Below, in pieces: positions 17,563 to 26,791 of a DNA stretch of 64,000 bases. This DNA is from Marinomonas arctica (GTDB taxonomy: Bacteria; Pseudomonadota; Gammaproteobacteria; Pseudomonadales; Marinomonadaceae). Below the pieces are notes generated by a model. That model had not been told where the DNA came from. It worked only from the letters and a program-made list of their open reading frames with translations, and made no database searches. The stretch is from the NCBI RefSeq assembly GCF_003259225.1, contig NZ_QHJF01000033.1, forward strand, positions 1 to 64,000. Direction: 5' to 3'. How positions within the stretch are numbered: the first letter of the stretch is position 1; the number at the start of each line of letters is the position of its first letter. Both the position numbers and the translations under genes were made by a program.

Positions 17563-19140
17563 TTACAATCTTGTGCTGTCCTGCTGCATGTGAGCAGCGT
17601 GCTCTTCTATCCAAGCGATCACCTGCTCTTTGGGTAATGGCCGACAGAAATAATACCCTTGAACTCTATCAACCCCGAGTTCTCTGACCGCATTAAGCTG
17701 ATCCTCACGCTCAACGCCCTCTGCAACTAACTTCATGTTTAACTCTTTTGCCAGCTTTGTCACCGAGGTCAATATCTGACGGGTAAACTGGTCGTCTTTT
17801 AGACTCGCTATGAATATCTGGTCCAACTTTAAGGTGTCATATGGGAAACGACGCAAAAAATCCAATCCCGCATAACCAGTACCAAAATCATCCACAGACA
17901 AATGAATGCCTAGCGCTTTAATATGCTCAAATCGGCTTACCATAATAGGCAGGTCAATGGCATTCAAAGCACTGGTTTCTGTCACCTCAAGCCCTAACCG
18001 CCCTTTCAGCTCTGGGTATTCATCAAGGATACCGGCTAAACTAGGCGCAAAAGTTTCTTTAAGCAGACTATGCCTATCTACATTCACTGAAATATTAATA
18101 TCACTTAACGGTAGGGGATATTCGCGATAAAAATCACCGACCTTACGAATCACCATCCAAGTCAGTTCATCAATTAGGCCAAGTCGATCTGCCATATCAA
18201 CAATCACAAGGGGAGAAACTTGACCATGATGAACAGAGTGCCATCGAATCAATGCTTCCATTTCATACTGACCGTCAACATTGAGTGATACAATGGGCTG
18301 AAAATACACCTCCATGGCATTATTTTTAATGGCGCGTTTAACACAGTGCCTTAAAGACCGTCGATAATAAGCAAAGGTAAAATAGCCTGTACAGAGGATA
18401 ATGGACAGCAGCGCCCAACACATAAAAATCCAAGGGAGCAGTGCAAGCAAACGATTCCAGTATAAATCGGTTGTTAAAAGCACCTCTAATTCGATTGCCC
18501 AGTCATCGAATGTTACTTTTTTAGTTTCGATTAGGTCTGAAACAATTTGGTTTCTATTGGAGAACAGCACTTGCTTGCCCAGGGTTAACTCATAAACATA
18601 GTCAGGCAACAATATTTGATTGATGCTACTCGCTATACTATCTGGTGGCGCCAAAGCATTTACACCTACCCCATCTGGTCTTTGGTAAAAAGCAAAAAAA
18701 GTAGCGTCTCCCAATGTCTTCGAATTCATTAAGGATACCGTTTTACGGTCTTCGCTGTTTTCTATACGTGACACAATGGATTTATATATGGAGATATTGA
18801 TGGCCCCAAGATTGGAGCAATACACCTTAAAGTCGGCATTAAAAAGACCAAACTCTTTAAAAATAGGAGAGTAGAAAGTGGCACGACGCAAACGGTCTAT
18901 GTCTGCTTTTTCACAAACTAAAGCACTGTTATCCGCCACTTGTTGCAACTCGGCAAAAATACTTTCCATGTGCTTTGACAAAGCATTTTTTGCCATATTG
19001 GTTCGTTTGTCTAAATCATTTAACAAAAAAACATAGAGCCCAGCGGAAAAGAGAAGAAAACTGAGAAATATGGAGAATAACCCGCAAAAAAAGAATACCT
19101 TTTTTTCAATGAACGCTATTGCCCTGACATCGCCAAACAT
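17563..19140 (-). CDS. CSS-motif EAL-domain phosphodiesterase
   Basis: This 525-residue membrane-bound c-di-GMP phosphodiesterase has a periplasmic domain between two membrane segments (about 12-35 and 233-255) with a CSS-like cysteine motif (VYCSNLG) and a second cysteine (LVCEK). In this family the cysteines form a disulfide, sensed through DsbA/DsbB, that controls activity. The EAL domain (about 270-515) has MEALIRWHS and DDFGTGYAGL intact. The start at 19140 is favoured because GGAGG lies 11 bases upstream; the ATG six codons earlier overlaps that site. Confidence 0.88.
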   Translation of the reverse strand: MFGDVRAIAFIEKKVFFFCGLFSIFLSFLLFSAGLYVFLLNDLDKRTNMAKNALSKHMESIFAELQQVADNSALVCEKADIDRLRRATFYSPIFKEFGLFNADFKVYCSNLGAINISIYKSIVSRIENSEDRKTVSLMNSKTLGDATFFAFYQRPDGVGVNALAPPDSIASSINQILLPDYVYELTLGKQVLFSNRNQIVSDLIETKKVTFDDWAIELEVLLTTDLYWNRLLALLPWIFMCWALLSIILCTGYFTFAYYRRSLRHCVKRAIKNNAMEVYFQPIVSLNVDGQYEMEALIRWHSVHHGQVSPLVIVDMADRLGLIDELTWMVIRKVGDFYREYPLPLSDINISVNVDRHSLLKETFAPSLAGILDEYPELKGRLGLEVTETSALNAIDLPIMVSRFEHIKALGIHLSVDDFGTGYAGLDFLRRFPYDTLKLDQIFIASLKDDQFTRQILTSVTKLAKELNMKLVAEGVEREDQLNAVRELGVDRVQGYYFCRPLPKEQVIAWIEEHAAHMQQDSTRL

Positions 19141-19256
19141 ACCGCCACTTTCCTCCATTTATGAACCATCAAGATAAAACTCCAATTATGTGCAAAGGCT
19201 TCGTCTGTTCGTGATGAACGCAAATAGTGACAGGAACACACAACATCACCTATAAA

Positions 19257-19281
19257 AAAGACCGCTTAAAAGCAGTCCTTT
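19257..19281 (-). terminator. Probable terminator of the ECF-linked lipid operon
   Basis: An imperfect hairpin (AAAGACCGCTT with AAGCAGTCCTT) is followed on the minus strand by a run of T. It lies about 110 bases past the DUF3833 stop. Confidence 0.45.
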
Positions 19282-19392
19282 ATATATAGCATATAACATA
19301 AACTATTTGCCGCGTATCTCTATGAAAACCAGTAATAAAGCGTCTTAAGCATTATTCACTTTATGACATCAGGTGGGCATAGCTGCCTTAGA

Positions 19393-19947
19393 TTAGTCAG
19401 ATTTTTTTTCAATCACAATTGAGAGATACCCGACTTCGACACCAAATTTTGTCATCACAGATTCATTGATTACAACGCCGTCTTTGACCATATACATACG
19501 ATCATCCACATTGACTTCTATTAAGTCTCCGTCGTATTGCACCTGTAAAACATAATTCATAAACAATGCATTTCCTGCTATTTTTACATCACCAGAACCA
19601 ATCACATCATTCGCTGTTGCCGTATACTGGCCTTGAGCATTCGGCGTCATGGTCCAAGTACGATTTTGGACTTCACCATCATCAAACACAAACACTTCAG
19701 CCAACGTCCCAACGCCGTTCTCCCAACTTCCTTCTAGAGTGGCATTAAAATAACGAATCACTTCACCACTGCGGTTTTTCAAAATACCATGCGCGGTTAA
19801 AGGTCCCGAAAAAAATGTTTGTAACTCAAACTTAGGCTCATTTTTAGCGTACAAAGATACATCTGGGGTAGAGCAAGCCGTTAATAACAACATGCTCAGT
19901 ATCACCACCATCATTTTACTTGTGACAGAACACCATACGTTTTTCAT
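19393..19947 (-). CDS. DUF3833-family lipoprotein
   Basis: This 184-residue protein has a lipoprotein signal peptide ending LLLTAC, so it should be lipidated at Cys and anchored to a membrane from the periplasmic side. The rest is beta-rich with FFSGPLTAHGILKNRSGEV, a DUF3833 hallmark. DUF3833 genes are usual companions of ECF/ChrR lipid clusters, as here, where it is the last gene. AAGGA sits 7 bases before the chosen ATG. Function unknown; a lipocalin-like lipid carrier is conceivable. Confidence 0.78.
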   Translation of the reverse strand: MKNVWCSVTSKMMVVILSMLLLTACSTPDVSLYAKNEPKFELQTFFSGPLTAHGILKNRSGEVIRYFNATLEGSWENGVGTLAEVFVFDDGEVQNRTWTMTPNAQGQYTATANDVIGSGDVKIAGNALFMNYVLQVQYDGDLIEVNVDDRMYMVKDGVVINESVMTKFGVEVGYLSIVIEKKSD

Positions 19948-20007
19948 AGTCATTTCCTTAGAATATGCACTGCTATCGCCAGAATAAAAGAACGACGCCG
20001 TGATGTG

Positions 20008-20754
20008 TTAAAAATAATGGTACTGAATATCCACGCTCTGATATTTGCCGTTTTCATCGCAAATATTGGCGCGTCCAGTGAAACGCAATAAGCGCTTATC
20101 TAAAGGATCATAAGCTACTACTATCGGATCTACCGCCATTTTGACAAACCAAGAGATGGGAGACAAAGCGAAACACATCGCCCCATCCTGTGTTCCATCA
20201 AGACACTCGGCTTTAGCGACGCGAAAAGAAAACGTGGTTTGCTGGCTGGGCACCAAATATTCGATGTCCATCTGTTTACCTGTTTTTAAGGTATCCCAGT
20301 ACTGTTTAACAAAACCATCAAAACCGGCATCTACCACAATACCCGCCACCAATGGGATCGAGCCGACTTCTGGCTGTGCTGTTCGGTTTTCTACATAGTT
20401 TACTTCCAAGCGGTTGTTCGCTTGTTTCACGTCTATTGTTTCACCGTTACGCTCATTAACCTGTGAAAAGCTTGGGGTAATTCGCGACTGAGAAAAATCG
20501 AGGGTTTTATTCGCAAACACACGGCCATCTGGCTCTGAATATTCCACCTTATGGCTCTTGTCATCGAGCATCTGATGCGTTTCTCGATACAATAAAGCAC
20601 CGTTTTTCAAACTGTAGGCACTGCCTACTATTTTTGAAAAGGCGGCATCGCTAGAAACTGGCGTATCAGCCAAACTGTAGGCACTCAATAATAAAGAAAA
20701 AAACAATGTCACAAAGGACCGCTTCTGCGGTAAACACACAAAAGATAGCTTCAT
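20008..20754 (-). CDS. Hypothetical periplasmic protein in the ECF/ChrR lipid cluster
   Basis: I do not recognise this 248-residue protein. It has a signal peptide (hydrophobic about 14-28, cleavage near SLADTP) and a beta-rich body with two cysteines in the pair CLDGTQDGAMC that could form a disulfide. It lies between DUF2878 and DUF3833 genes on the same strand, with 103- and 60-base gaps, and is probably expressed with them. Its place suggests a role in envelope lipid handling under oxidative stress. Confidence 0.65.
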   Translation of the reverse strand: MKLSFVCLPQKRSFVTLFFSLLLSAYSLADTPVSSDAAFSKIVGSAYSLKNGALLYRETHQMLDDKSHKVEYSEPDGRVFANKTLDFSQSRITPSFSQVNERNGETIDVKQANNRLEVNYVENRTAQPEVGSIPLVAGIVVDAGFDGFVKQYWDTLKTGKQMDIEYLVPSQQTTFSFRVAKAECLDGTQDGAMCFALSPISWFVKMAVDPIVVAYDPLDKRLLRFTGRANICDENGKYQSVDIQYHYF

Positions 20755-20857
20755 TTCTCACCCTTACATTTTAGATTACGCAATACGCTTATTGACCACC
20801 AAGTGAGACTCATATCTGATAAACCTAACGCTAATACAGAAGCAAATACGAGAACCT

Positions 20858-21367
20858 TTACGCATCAAACAATGCCCATTTCTCACTCAGCCAGATCCCC
20901 AGCGGTATCACCAACGACCAAATAATCGCTACGATCAATAAAGTCTGTCCAATAGGCTCTGCTAAGCTAATACCTGACAGCTTTGCACCAGCAAAATAAC
21001 TCAATGTTGGCCCAATAGCACCCATTAACGCACCCAACAGATACCGAGAACGAAGAAAAGATAGACTATGGGCAAACAAGGTCGCAACACTCACCCAAAG
21101 ACACAGTAACCAAACGGGTGGCAAGCTTATTGTGTCTAGATTATCGGCTGAAAAAGAGAACACACCAACGTGAAACAAGGTGCCATCAACGATGACACCT
21201 AATGTTAGGAAAGCTAAAAATAAACGCCATTCTCTTCGGGTGCGCATAAAATAACGATCATGCAAAAACAGATACGAAGCCGTTACAACGAGAGCCCAAA
21301 GATCTCCCGCTAATAAACAAATAAACCAAACCGCTTGAAATAAAATGGCATTCAACAAGGATTTCAT
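20858..21367 (-). CDS. DUF2878-family membrane protein
   Basis: This 169-residue protein has about five hydrophobic segments and the DUF2878 pattern (LLNAILFQAVWFICLLAG; GVIVDGTLFHVGVF). It begins 14 bases after the Cfa-like gene. DUF2878 is a regular member of Cfa/DUF1365/FAD-oxidoreductase clusters. Function unknown. Confidence 0.8.
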   Translation of the reverse strand: MKSLLNAILFQAVWFICLLAGDLWALVVTASYLFLHDRYFMRTRREWRLFLAFLTLGVIVDGTLFHVGVFSFSADNLDTISLPPVWLLCLWVSVATLFAHSLSFLRSRYLLGALMGAIGPTLSYFAGAKLSGISLAEPIGQTLLIVAIIWSLVIPLGIWLSEKWALFDA

Positions 21368-21381
21368 GCCATATGCTCCCT

Positions 21382-22647
21382 TTAATTCGTCTCAATAGAC
21401 AAACGATGATCGGGTTTGGCAAAGACAAACTGTCCTGTGCTAATGGCCCTTTCTTTGAAGCCACCTTCGCAATAAGCCAAATAAAAGTCCCACATACGGC
21501 AAAACACGTCGTCAAATCCCATGTTCGTCACTTCATGACGAGCGGCATGGAAGCGTGTGCGCCAATCCGCTAACGTTTTGGCATAATGCTCTGTAATGTC
21601 CTCCAGTCCCACAATTTGCATGTCAGTTTTCGATGCTATTTTATGAGCAATCACCTGATTGGATGGCAAACAACCACCTGGGAAGATGTAACGTTGGATA
21701 AAATCCACTGAACGACGTGCGTAATCGTAACGTTGATCCGCAATGGTAATGGCTTGAATCACCATCACACCATGGGGTTTTAACAGCTCACTACACTTGG
21801 AAAAATAGCTGTCATAGTATTCGTGGCCCACCGCTTCAATCATTTCAATAGAAACAAGCTTATCGTATTGGCCTTGCAAATCACGGTAATCTTCAAGCAA
21901 CAAGGTAATCTTGTCTTGCAACCCTTCGGCTTCCACTCGCGCCTTAGCAAACTCATACTGTTCTTTGGAAATTGTGGTAGTGGTTACTCGACAGCCATAA
22001 TTCTTAGCGGCGTGAATCGCCATGCCCCCCCAACCTGTGCCGATTTCTAATAGGTGATCATCTTTGCTTAATTGAAGCTTTTGGCAAATACGATCCAGTT
22101 TGTTTACCGATGCCTCCTCTAAAGAAGAGTCTAGCTGTGGGTAAACCGCCGAGGAATACATCATAGTAGGATCTAAAAATAAGGAGAAAAAATCATTACC
22201 TAGGTCATAGTGAGCGGAAATATTATCTTTCGACCCTTTCTTCGTATTGGCATTCAATTTATGAACGATTTTTGCTCCAATACGGCTCCATATAGGACGT
22301 TTAGCGTCCATTTTATTAATCAAACTAAGATTGGCCACCATCAAACGAATCACTGCCACCACATCCGAAGAAGACCACCAGCCCTTCATATAAGCTTCGC
22401 CAGCACCGATGCTGCTGTTTAGAAATACGTCACGGTAAGCATGAATGTCATGAACTTGGATATGCGCAATATAGCGAGTACTTTCCTTGGCTTCTCCGAA
22501 GGTATAGGTTTTGCCATTCTCATCTAGTGTAAGATGGCCAATTTCCAATTTTCCTAACATCGCAAACACCATCTTGCGTGCTAGCGTATCGAACCAAGTT
22601 GTTGTGTTATTTTTCACTTTCTGATTTTCCATACTAACGGAGTTCAT
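21382..22647 (-). CDS. Cyclopropane-fatty-acyl-phospholipid synthase-like methyltransferase
   Basis: This 421-residue SAM-dependent enzyme acts on unsaturated acyl chains in membrane lipids. The SAM-binding motif LLEIGTGWGGMAIHAA and FIQRYIFPGGCLPS match Cfa proteins. In ECF/ChrR loci of alphaproteobacteria a paralogue of this type (UfaM) methylates vaccenate on the way to furan fatty acids. The neighbours make that role at least as likely here as cyclopropanation. AGGAG lies about 10 bases before the ATG. Confidence 0.9.
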   Translation of the reverse strand: MNSVSMENQKVKNNTTTWFDTLARKMVFAMLGKLEIGHLTLDENGKTYTFGEAKESTRYIAHIQVHDIHAYRDVFLNSSIGAGEAYMKGWWSSSDVVAVIRLMVANLSLINKMDAKRPIWSRIGAKIVHKLNANTKKGSKDNISAHYDLGNDFFSLFLDPTMMYSSAVYPQLDSSLEEASVNKLDRICQKLQLSKDDHLLEIGTGWGGMAIHAAKNYGCRVTTTTISKEQYEFAKARVEAEGLQDKITLLLEDYRDLQGQYDKLVSIEMIEAVGHEYYDSYFSKCSELLKPHGVMVIQAITIADQRYDYARRSVDFIQRYIFPGGCLPSNQVIAHKIASKTDMQIVGLEDITEHYAKTLADWRTRFHAARHEVTNMGFDDVFCRMWDFYLAYCEGGFKERAISTGQFVFAKPDHRLSIETN

Positions 22648-22680
22648 AGTTATTAATCTCCTAAATGCAATATTTCTACC

Positions 22681-23361
22681 CTATTTGATCTTGGTAGACG
22701 ATGAGTTCGGATGCGAATAAAAAGGCACCTTTTTTATCCATAACTTTAGAGCTTGCCAATAAATGCCAAAGGCCACTTGCATTGTCATGACAGGATAACG
22801 AAACAGCACCCTCGCCATAGTAGAAGACGTTAACGACATTCGAGTCAGCGATAAGGTGGCATCAAACACGCACTTTTCCCCCACTAACTCTTTATTTTGC
22901 ATATGCACCGCTAGCTTCTTATGAGGAACATTACTTCGCCAATCATAAAAATGTTCCATCGGATGAAAAGGCGACACATGCATTGCCTTGTTAAATTGCA
23001 TACGCTGCATAGGCTGAAGCGGATCACATTTTAAAACATAAGGGATTTTTTCCCGCCAAGGCGTGTTCGTTACTTCAAGCAGCATAGCTTGCAGTTGCTC
23101 ATTTTTGTCGAAGCAGTAATAAATAGTGATGGGATTAATGATGAAACCAAAATATCGGCAATTGGTTAACATGCGTACCGGACCTGATAAATCCAACCCC
23201 AAACGCTCATTCACTTCAGACAGCACCGCCTGTTTAATGGAAACCGACGAATCCCCAAAGTAATCTTGTCGAGCAAATCGAGCTAAAGACCAAGATTTAA
23301 CTGACCACCAGGGACTCATCGCCAACACATCATTTAACTCATCCAAATCGAAGTACATCAT
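22681..23361 (-). CDS. DUF1365-family protein, main open frame of an apparently frameshifted gene
   Basis: This 226-residue frame begins at [13 protein letters not shown], which lies inside the conserved DUF1365 domain. The missing N-terminus is present upstream in another frame (23362-23460). One base lost from a T run, A at 23396-23400 on the plus strand, would explain the break. DUF1365 is usually about 250-270 residues and always accompanies a FAD oxidoreductase and a Cfa-like enzyme, as here. Its biochemical role is unproven. It may be a real mutation, a sequencing error, or, less likely, programmed frameshifting. Confidence 0.8.
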   Translation of the reverse strand: MMYFDLDELNDVLAMSPWWSVKSWSLARFARQDYFGDSSVSIKQAVLSEVNERLGLDLSGPVRMLTNCRYFGFIINPITIYYCFDKNEQLQAMLLEVTNTPWREKIPYVLKCDPLQPMQRMQFNKAMHVSPFHPMEHFYDWRSNVPHKKLAVHMQNKELVGEKCVFDATLSLTRMSLTSSTMARVLFRYPVMTMQVAFGIYWQALKLWIKKVPFYSHPNSSSTKIK

Positions 23362-23460
23362 AAAGACGCGATAACGAAACGCATGAGTACGCGGTAAAAA
23401 CGACGATGGCGCACAGTGCCATGATAGACAGCGCTGTGCTTAGGCAGAAAATCTACCATG
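23362..23460 (-). pseudogene. N-terminal fragment of the DUF1365 gene (out of frame)
   Basis: From the ATG at 23460 the frame reads [20 protein letters not shown] then F, the normal DUF1365 start. After RHRRF the family motif continues ([14 protein letters not shown]) only in the next frame. The ATG overlaps the stop of the upstream FAD-oxidoreductase gene, so the start is translationally coupled and genuine. This is the best evidence for a frameshift. Confidence 0.75.
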
Positions 23461-24703
23461 TGATTCCCAATCCATTAGCCACACGAACGCCACTCCAACA
23501 ACCATCTTCATGGAAACCGTTACGCCAATAAGCCCCACAAAACCACGTTTTGTTTACCCCATTAATTTCTGACCAACGATCCTGAGCGTTAATACCCGCC
23601 AAGGTAAAGGTGGGATGAGAATACTGGAAACGCCCCACGATTTTGTCTTCCGCAATCATGTCTGTTTGGTTCAAGGTCACCACATAGGTGGTATCACTGG
23701 AAAAATGCTGCAGAATATTCATGTTATAGCTTAGGGTGGCAGGCCTAGTTCGATCCTTTCCAAGATGGTAATTCCAACTAGACCAAGCAAGCTTCTTCTT
23801 CGGCAACAGCCTAGTATCGGTATGAAGTACCACATCGTTGTTGCGATACGGCAATGCCGATAAAATCGCGTGTTCCTCTTTGGAAGGGTCAGCCAATAAC
23901 GCCAACGCCTGATCACTATGACAAGCAAACACGACTTGATCGAACTCTTGGGTGGAACCATCGGCAAAATGAATCACCACGTTGGTTTCAGAACGATGCA
24001 CTTTGTCGATCGTCGCGCCAAGCCGAATACGGTCTTTAAACTTTTCGACTAGAGGCTGTAAATACGCCGATGATCCCCCTTCGATGACTCGCCATTGCGG
24101 GCGATCATTCACACTTAACAAACCGTGGTTTTTAAAGAAGCGGACGAAAAACACCAACGGAAATGCCATCATTTCATCCAAGGTCGATGACCAAATCGCA
24201 CTGCCCATTGGAATCAAATAATGGCTAGCAAAGCGGCGACCATAGCCCTTTTGCTGCAAATATTCTCCAAGCGTCACGCCTTCCTTTAATCCACCGCTGT
24301 CTAGGTCTTGGATGGCTTCTTTATTGAAACGTAAAATATCTTTTAACATGCCGATAAAAGAAAAGTTCAATAAGTTGCGACGCTGTGCAAACAGTGTATT
24401 TAAATTGTTGCCTCCGTATTCGAGGCCCGTGTCCTGACAACTGACACTAAAACTCATCTCTGTCGCTTTCGATGCCACACCCAACTCATCCATTAGCCGA
24501 ATAAAATTCGGATACGTCCAATCATTAAAAACAATAAAACCGGTATCAATTGCCCGAGTCTGTTCTGCTTCTTTTACATCAACGGTTGCCGTATGACCAC
24601 CAATACGATTTTCCGATTCAAATACTGTTACTTCGTGCTGTTGCTGTAGAAGATAAGCACTGGTCAAGCCAGAGATCCCTGAACCAATTATGGCAATTTT
24701 CAC
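23453..24703 (-). CDS. FAD-dependent oxidoreductase (amine-oxidase-like)
   Basis: This 416-residue flavoprotein has an N-terminal dinucleotide-binding GSGISGLTSAYLL (about 7-19), the ESENRIGGHTATVD motif typical of phytoene-desaturase/amine-oxidase-like proteins, and a C-terminal FAD-closing segment (FCGAYWRNGFHEDG). Proteins of this type always travel with DUF1365 and Cfa-like genes. A related flavoprotein has been implicated in desaturating methylated acyl chains in furan fatty acid synthesis, so acyl desaturation is a fair inference. The start is GTG with AAGGGG upstream. Confidence 0.85.
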   Translation of the reverse strand: MKIAIIGSGISGLTSAYLLQQQHEVTVFESENRIGGHTATVDVKEAEQTRAIDTGFIVFNDWTYPNFIRLMDELGVASKATEMSFSVSCQDTGLEYGGNNLNTLFAQRRNLLNFSFIGMLKDILRFNKEAIQDLDSGGLKEGVTLGEYLQQKGYGRRFASHYLIPMGSAIWSSTLDEMMAFPLVFFVRFFKNHGLLSVNDRPQWRVIEGGSSAYLQPLVEKFKDRIRLGATIDKVHRSETNVVIHFADGSTQEFDQVVFACHSDQALALLADPSKEEHAILSALPYRNNDVVLHTDTRLLPKKKLAWSSWNYHLGKDRTRPATLSYNMNILQHFSSDTTYVVTLNQTDMIAEDKIVGRFQYSHPTFTLAGINAQDRWSEINGVNKTWFCGAYWRNGFHEDGCWSGVRVANGLGITW

Positions 24704-24776
24704 TCATTGTCCCCTTAGAATACGTTTTATCATTCACTCACCAAGCTGATGTAGTAGCCTATTGTCACTAGTGATA

Positions 24777-25532
24777 TTAGTCGTTGCGATCTTTTTTCGG
24801 TGCCAACATAGACAACCACAATTTTGGAAAGTGCCGTCCAGCCCATAGCATGGCGGATAAACGCTTAGGAAAGGCAAATTCAAAAGGACGAGAGGCTAGA
24901 GCCTTGAACATTCTTTTCGCCGCGTCATCAGACGACATTAAAAATGGCATGGAAAAGGTATTTTTTTGCGTCAGAGGGGTATCAACAAAGCCTGGCAACA
25001 AACAGGTCACATCGATATTGAATTGCTTTAAATCCATACGCAAAGAAGATAGAAAGTAACGCACAGCCGCTTTGCTCGCGCCATAGGCTTCCGCTTGTGG
25101 GAAAGCCGCCTGCACCGCTTGTGAACTTACTCCAACTAAGTGCGGGTGTGAAGATTTTTTCAGCAAAGGCAAACAAACATCCACACTGTTTACCAAACCA
25201 AAAAAATTCACCGACATAATTCTATCCATCATTTTCCAATCAGGATCGGTATCTGTCATATCAAGATATTCGCAGGTTCCTGCATTTAGAATGGCACAAT
25301 CTAAATGCGCCGTATGTAGCATTAAGGTTTCTCTTACGGCTTGAACCTGACTGTCATCGGAAATATCAAAAGCCACAAAGGTTAGATTTTCATAGGACTC
25401 TGACAAAGCAACCAATTCGCCCTGCGTTCTCGCACTGGCTATCACTTGCCATCCCGCCTCTAAGTACTGCTTTGTTAACGCAAAACCAATACCGGAACTG
25501 GCTCCGGTGATCCACACAACGCCTTTGTCCAT
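24777..25532 (-). CDS. Short-chain dehydrogenase/reductase
   Basis: This 251-residue NAD(P)-dependent SDR has the cofactor motif TGASSGIG near the N-terminus, NAG in AILNAGTCEY, and the catalytic Tyr-Lys pair YGASK. It begins 25 bases after the NTF2-like gene and belongs to the ECF/ChrR-linked operon, where an SDR is a regular member. Substrate unknown. AAGGAG is 7 bases before the second ATG, which I chose. Confidence 0.87.
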   Translation of the reverse strand: MDKGVVWITGASSGIGFALTKQYLEAGWQVIASARTQGELVALSESYENLTFVAFDISDDSQVQAVRETLMLHTAHLDCAILNAGTCEYLDMTDTDPDWKMMDRIMSVNFFGLVNSVDVCLPLLKKSSHPHLVGVSSQAVQAAFPQAEAYGASKAAVRYFLSSLRMDLKQFNIDVTCLLPGFVDTPLTQKNTFSMPFLMSSDDAAKRMFKALASRPFEFAFPKRLSAMLWAGRHFPKLWLSMLAPKKDRND

Positions 25533-25557
25533 TATCATGCTCCTTGTTCTCCCCCAA

Positions 25558-26001
25558 CTACTTTGCCAAGCGTTTTTTTAGACCTTTCACGGCAGCACCC
25601 AGCAAAGGCACGTGCTCATAAATTAACTGACCGAGGTCATACACGTCTTCATGAAAATAGATGCGCTCATTAAATTGCACTTGGCTCATACCTCGCACGG
25701 TAATCGTTTTGTTACCCAACTTGGGGTGTTTAAAATGCATATTCCATTTGATGTAAGCTGCATTCTCAGAGACGAGCTGATCCAAATATTCAAAACGCCC
25801 ACTGTGCACATTGACACACATTTCGGACAAATAGGCATGCAGAGTTTCAGCGCCGCGCAACTCGTGAACAGGGTCCTTAAAGAACACATCTTCTGTGTAG
25901 ACGTCATCCATTTTTTCTAACTTTGGACGCTTAACGTCTTGATAAAACATTTTGAAGCGCTCTATTAACAAAGCACTGGAAGCCATATTTGCGTCCGTCA
26001 T
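25558..26001 (-). CDS. NTF2-like (SnoaL) family protein
   Basis: This protein of about 147 residues has an NTF2-like cone fold pattern (FYQDVKRPKLEKMDDVYTED then VFFKDPVHELRG). It is the first gene of the lipid operon, downstream of the ECF-type promoter at 26063-26090. The start is uncertain: a GTG at 26010 or the ATG at 26001. The molecular role is not known; such proteins are common in ECF/ChrR loci. Confidence 0.82.
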   Translation of the reverse strand: MTDANMASSALLIERFKMFYQDVKRPKLEKMDDVYTEDVFFKDPVHELRGAETLHAYLSEMCVNVHSGRFEYLDQLVSENAAYIKWNMHFKHPKLGNKTITVRGMSQVQFNERIYFHEDVYDLGQLIYEHVPLLGAAVKGLKKRLAK

Positions 26002-26062
26002 ACTCGTCACTTACCTTAGCAGTTACCTAATTGGGATATGTTTTTGTGTCACCATGTCTTGT

Positions 26063-26090
26063 TTAACGCGCTGTCATGCATTCTGGATCA
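26063..26090 (-). promoter_or_regulatory. ECF-type promoter of the lipid operon
   Basis: On the minus strand TGATCC and CGTTAA are spaced by 16 bases, upstream of the NTF2-like gene. The divergent promoter of the sigma gene has the same -35 and the same spacing. This matches the TGATC-type -35 known for RpoE/ChrR-group (ECF11) sigma factors. Confidence 0.7.
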
Positions 26091-26130
26091 CTTTCCATAG
26101 AAAATTAAACACTATTTACGTAAATAAAAG

Positions 26131-26158
26131 TGATCCACGCCAATAAATACCGCGTATA
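26131..26158 (+). promoter_or_regulatory. ECF-type autoregulated promoter of the sigma-chrR operon
   Basis: TGATCC and CGTATA are spaced by 16 bases, ending 52 bases before the sigma factor ATG. It mirrors the minus-strand site 40 bases away. Autoregulation of the sigma operon is the rule in this group. Confidence 0.7.
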
Positions 26159-26210
26159 TTTGATACAGCGCAAACTAAGCGTATGACAATTTTGCTTTTT
26201 GGAGCGATAA

Positions 26211-26786
26211 ATGGAACGCGCAATTCAACTACCCAACGACGAACAACGAGTTACGGACATCTATGCCGTCGCTCAACATAGGGATCAAGCCGCTTTAGGC
26301 CGTTTATTTGATCATTATGTACCAAAAGTAAGATCGTTCTGTCTTGCCGCTCAGCCAGGCGCCAATTTAATGGCTGATGATATTGCGCAAGAAGTCATGA
26401 TACGCATTTGGAACAAAGCACATACTTACAAACCTGAATCGGCATCGCTTAATACTTGGGTCTTTACCTTAGCGAGAAATGCTCGTATCGATTACTTACG
26501 TCGAAACAGCCGACATCAGTCAGATATTGATCCGGAATATCTTTGGGAACATGTGATCGACGAAAATGCCGATCCATTTAAAGACGCACAGCAAAAAAGA
26601 GATCAAGAACGTATTCAGCAAGGCTTAGACAAATTACCGCCTGATCAAAAACAGGTTTTGTCAAAAGTTTACTTAGAAGGGAAAACACATAAGGAAGCCG
26701 CTGAAGAATTGTCTCTTCCTCTTGGAACGATAAAATCTCGGGTTCGCCTTGCTTTGCACAAACTCACTATTTACGTTAAGAGGTAG
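26211..26786 (+). CDS. ECF RNA polymerase sigma factor (RpoE/ChrR group)
   Basis: This 191-residue sigma factor has region 2 (DDIAQEVMIRIWNKAHTYKP, then LNTWVFTLARNARIDYLRR) and region 4 (LPPDQKQVLSKVYLEGKTHK, then LGTIKSRVRLALHKL). The following ChrR gene places it in the group that responds to singlet oxygen and related photo-oxidative stress. It should drive both its own operon and the divergent lipid operon. GGAGCGATAA precedes the ATG. Confidence 0.93.
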   Translation: MERAIQLPNDEQRVTDIYAVAQHRDQAALGRLFDHYVPKVRSFCLAAQPGANLMADDIAQEVMIRIWNKAHTYKPESASLNTWVFTLARNARIDYLRRNSRHQSDIDPEYLWEHVIDENADPFKDAQQKRDQERIQQGLDKLPPDQKQVLSKVYLEGKTHKEAAEELSLPLGTIKSRVRLALHKLTIYVKR

Positions 26787-26791
26787 TATCG

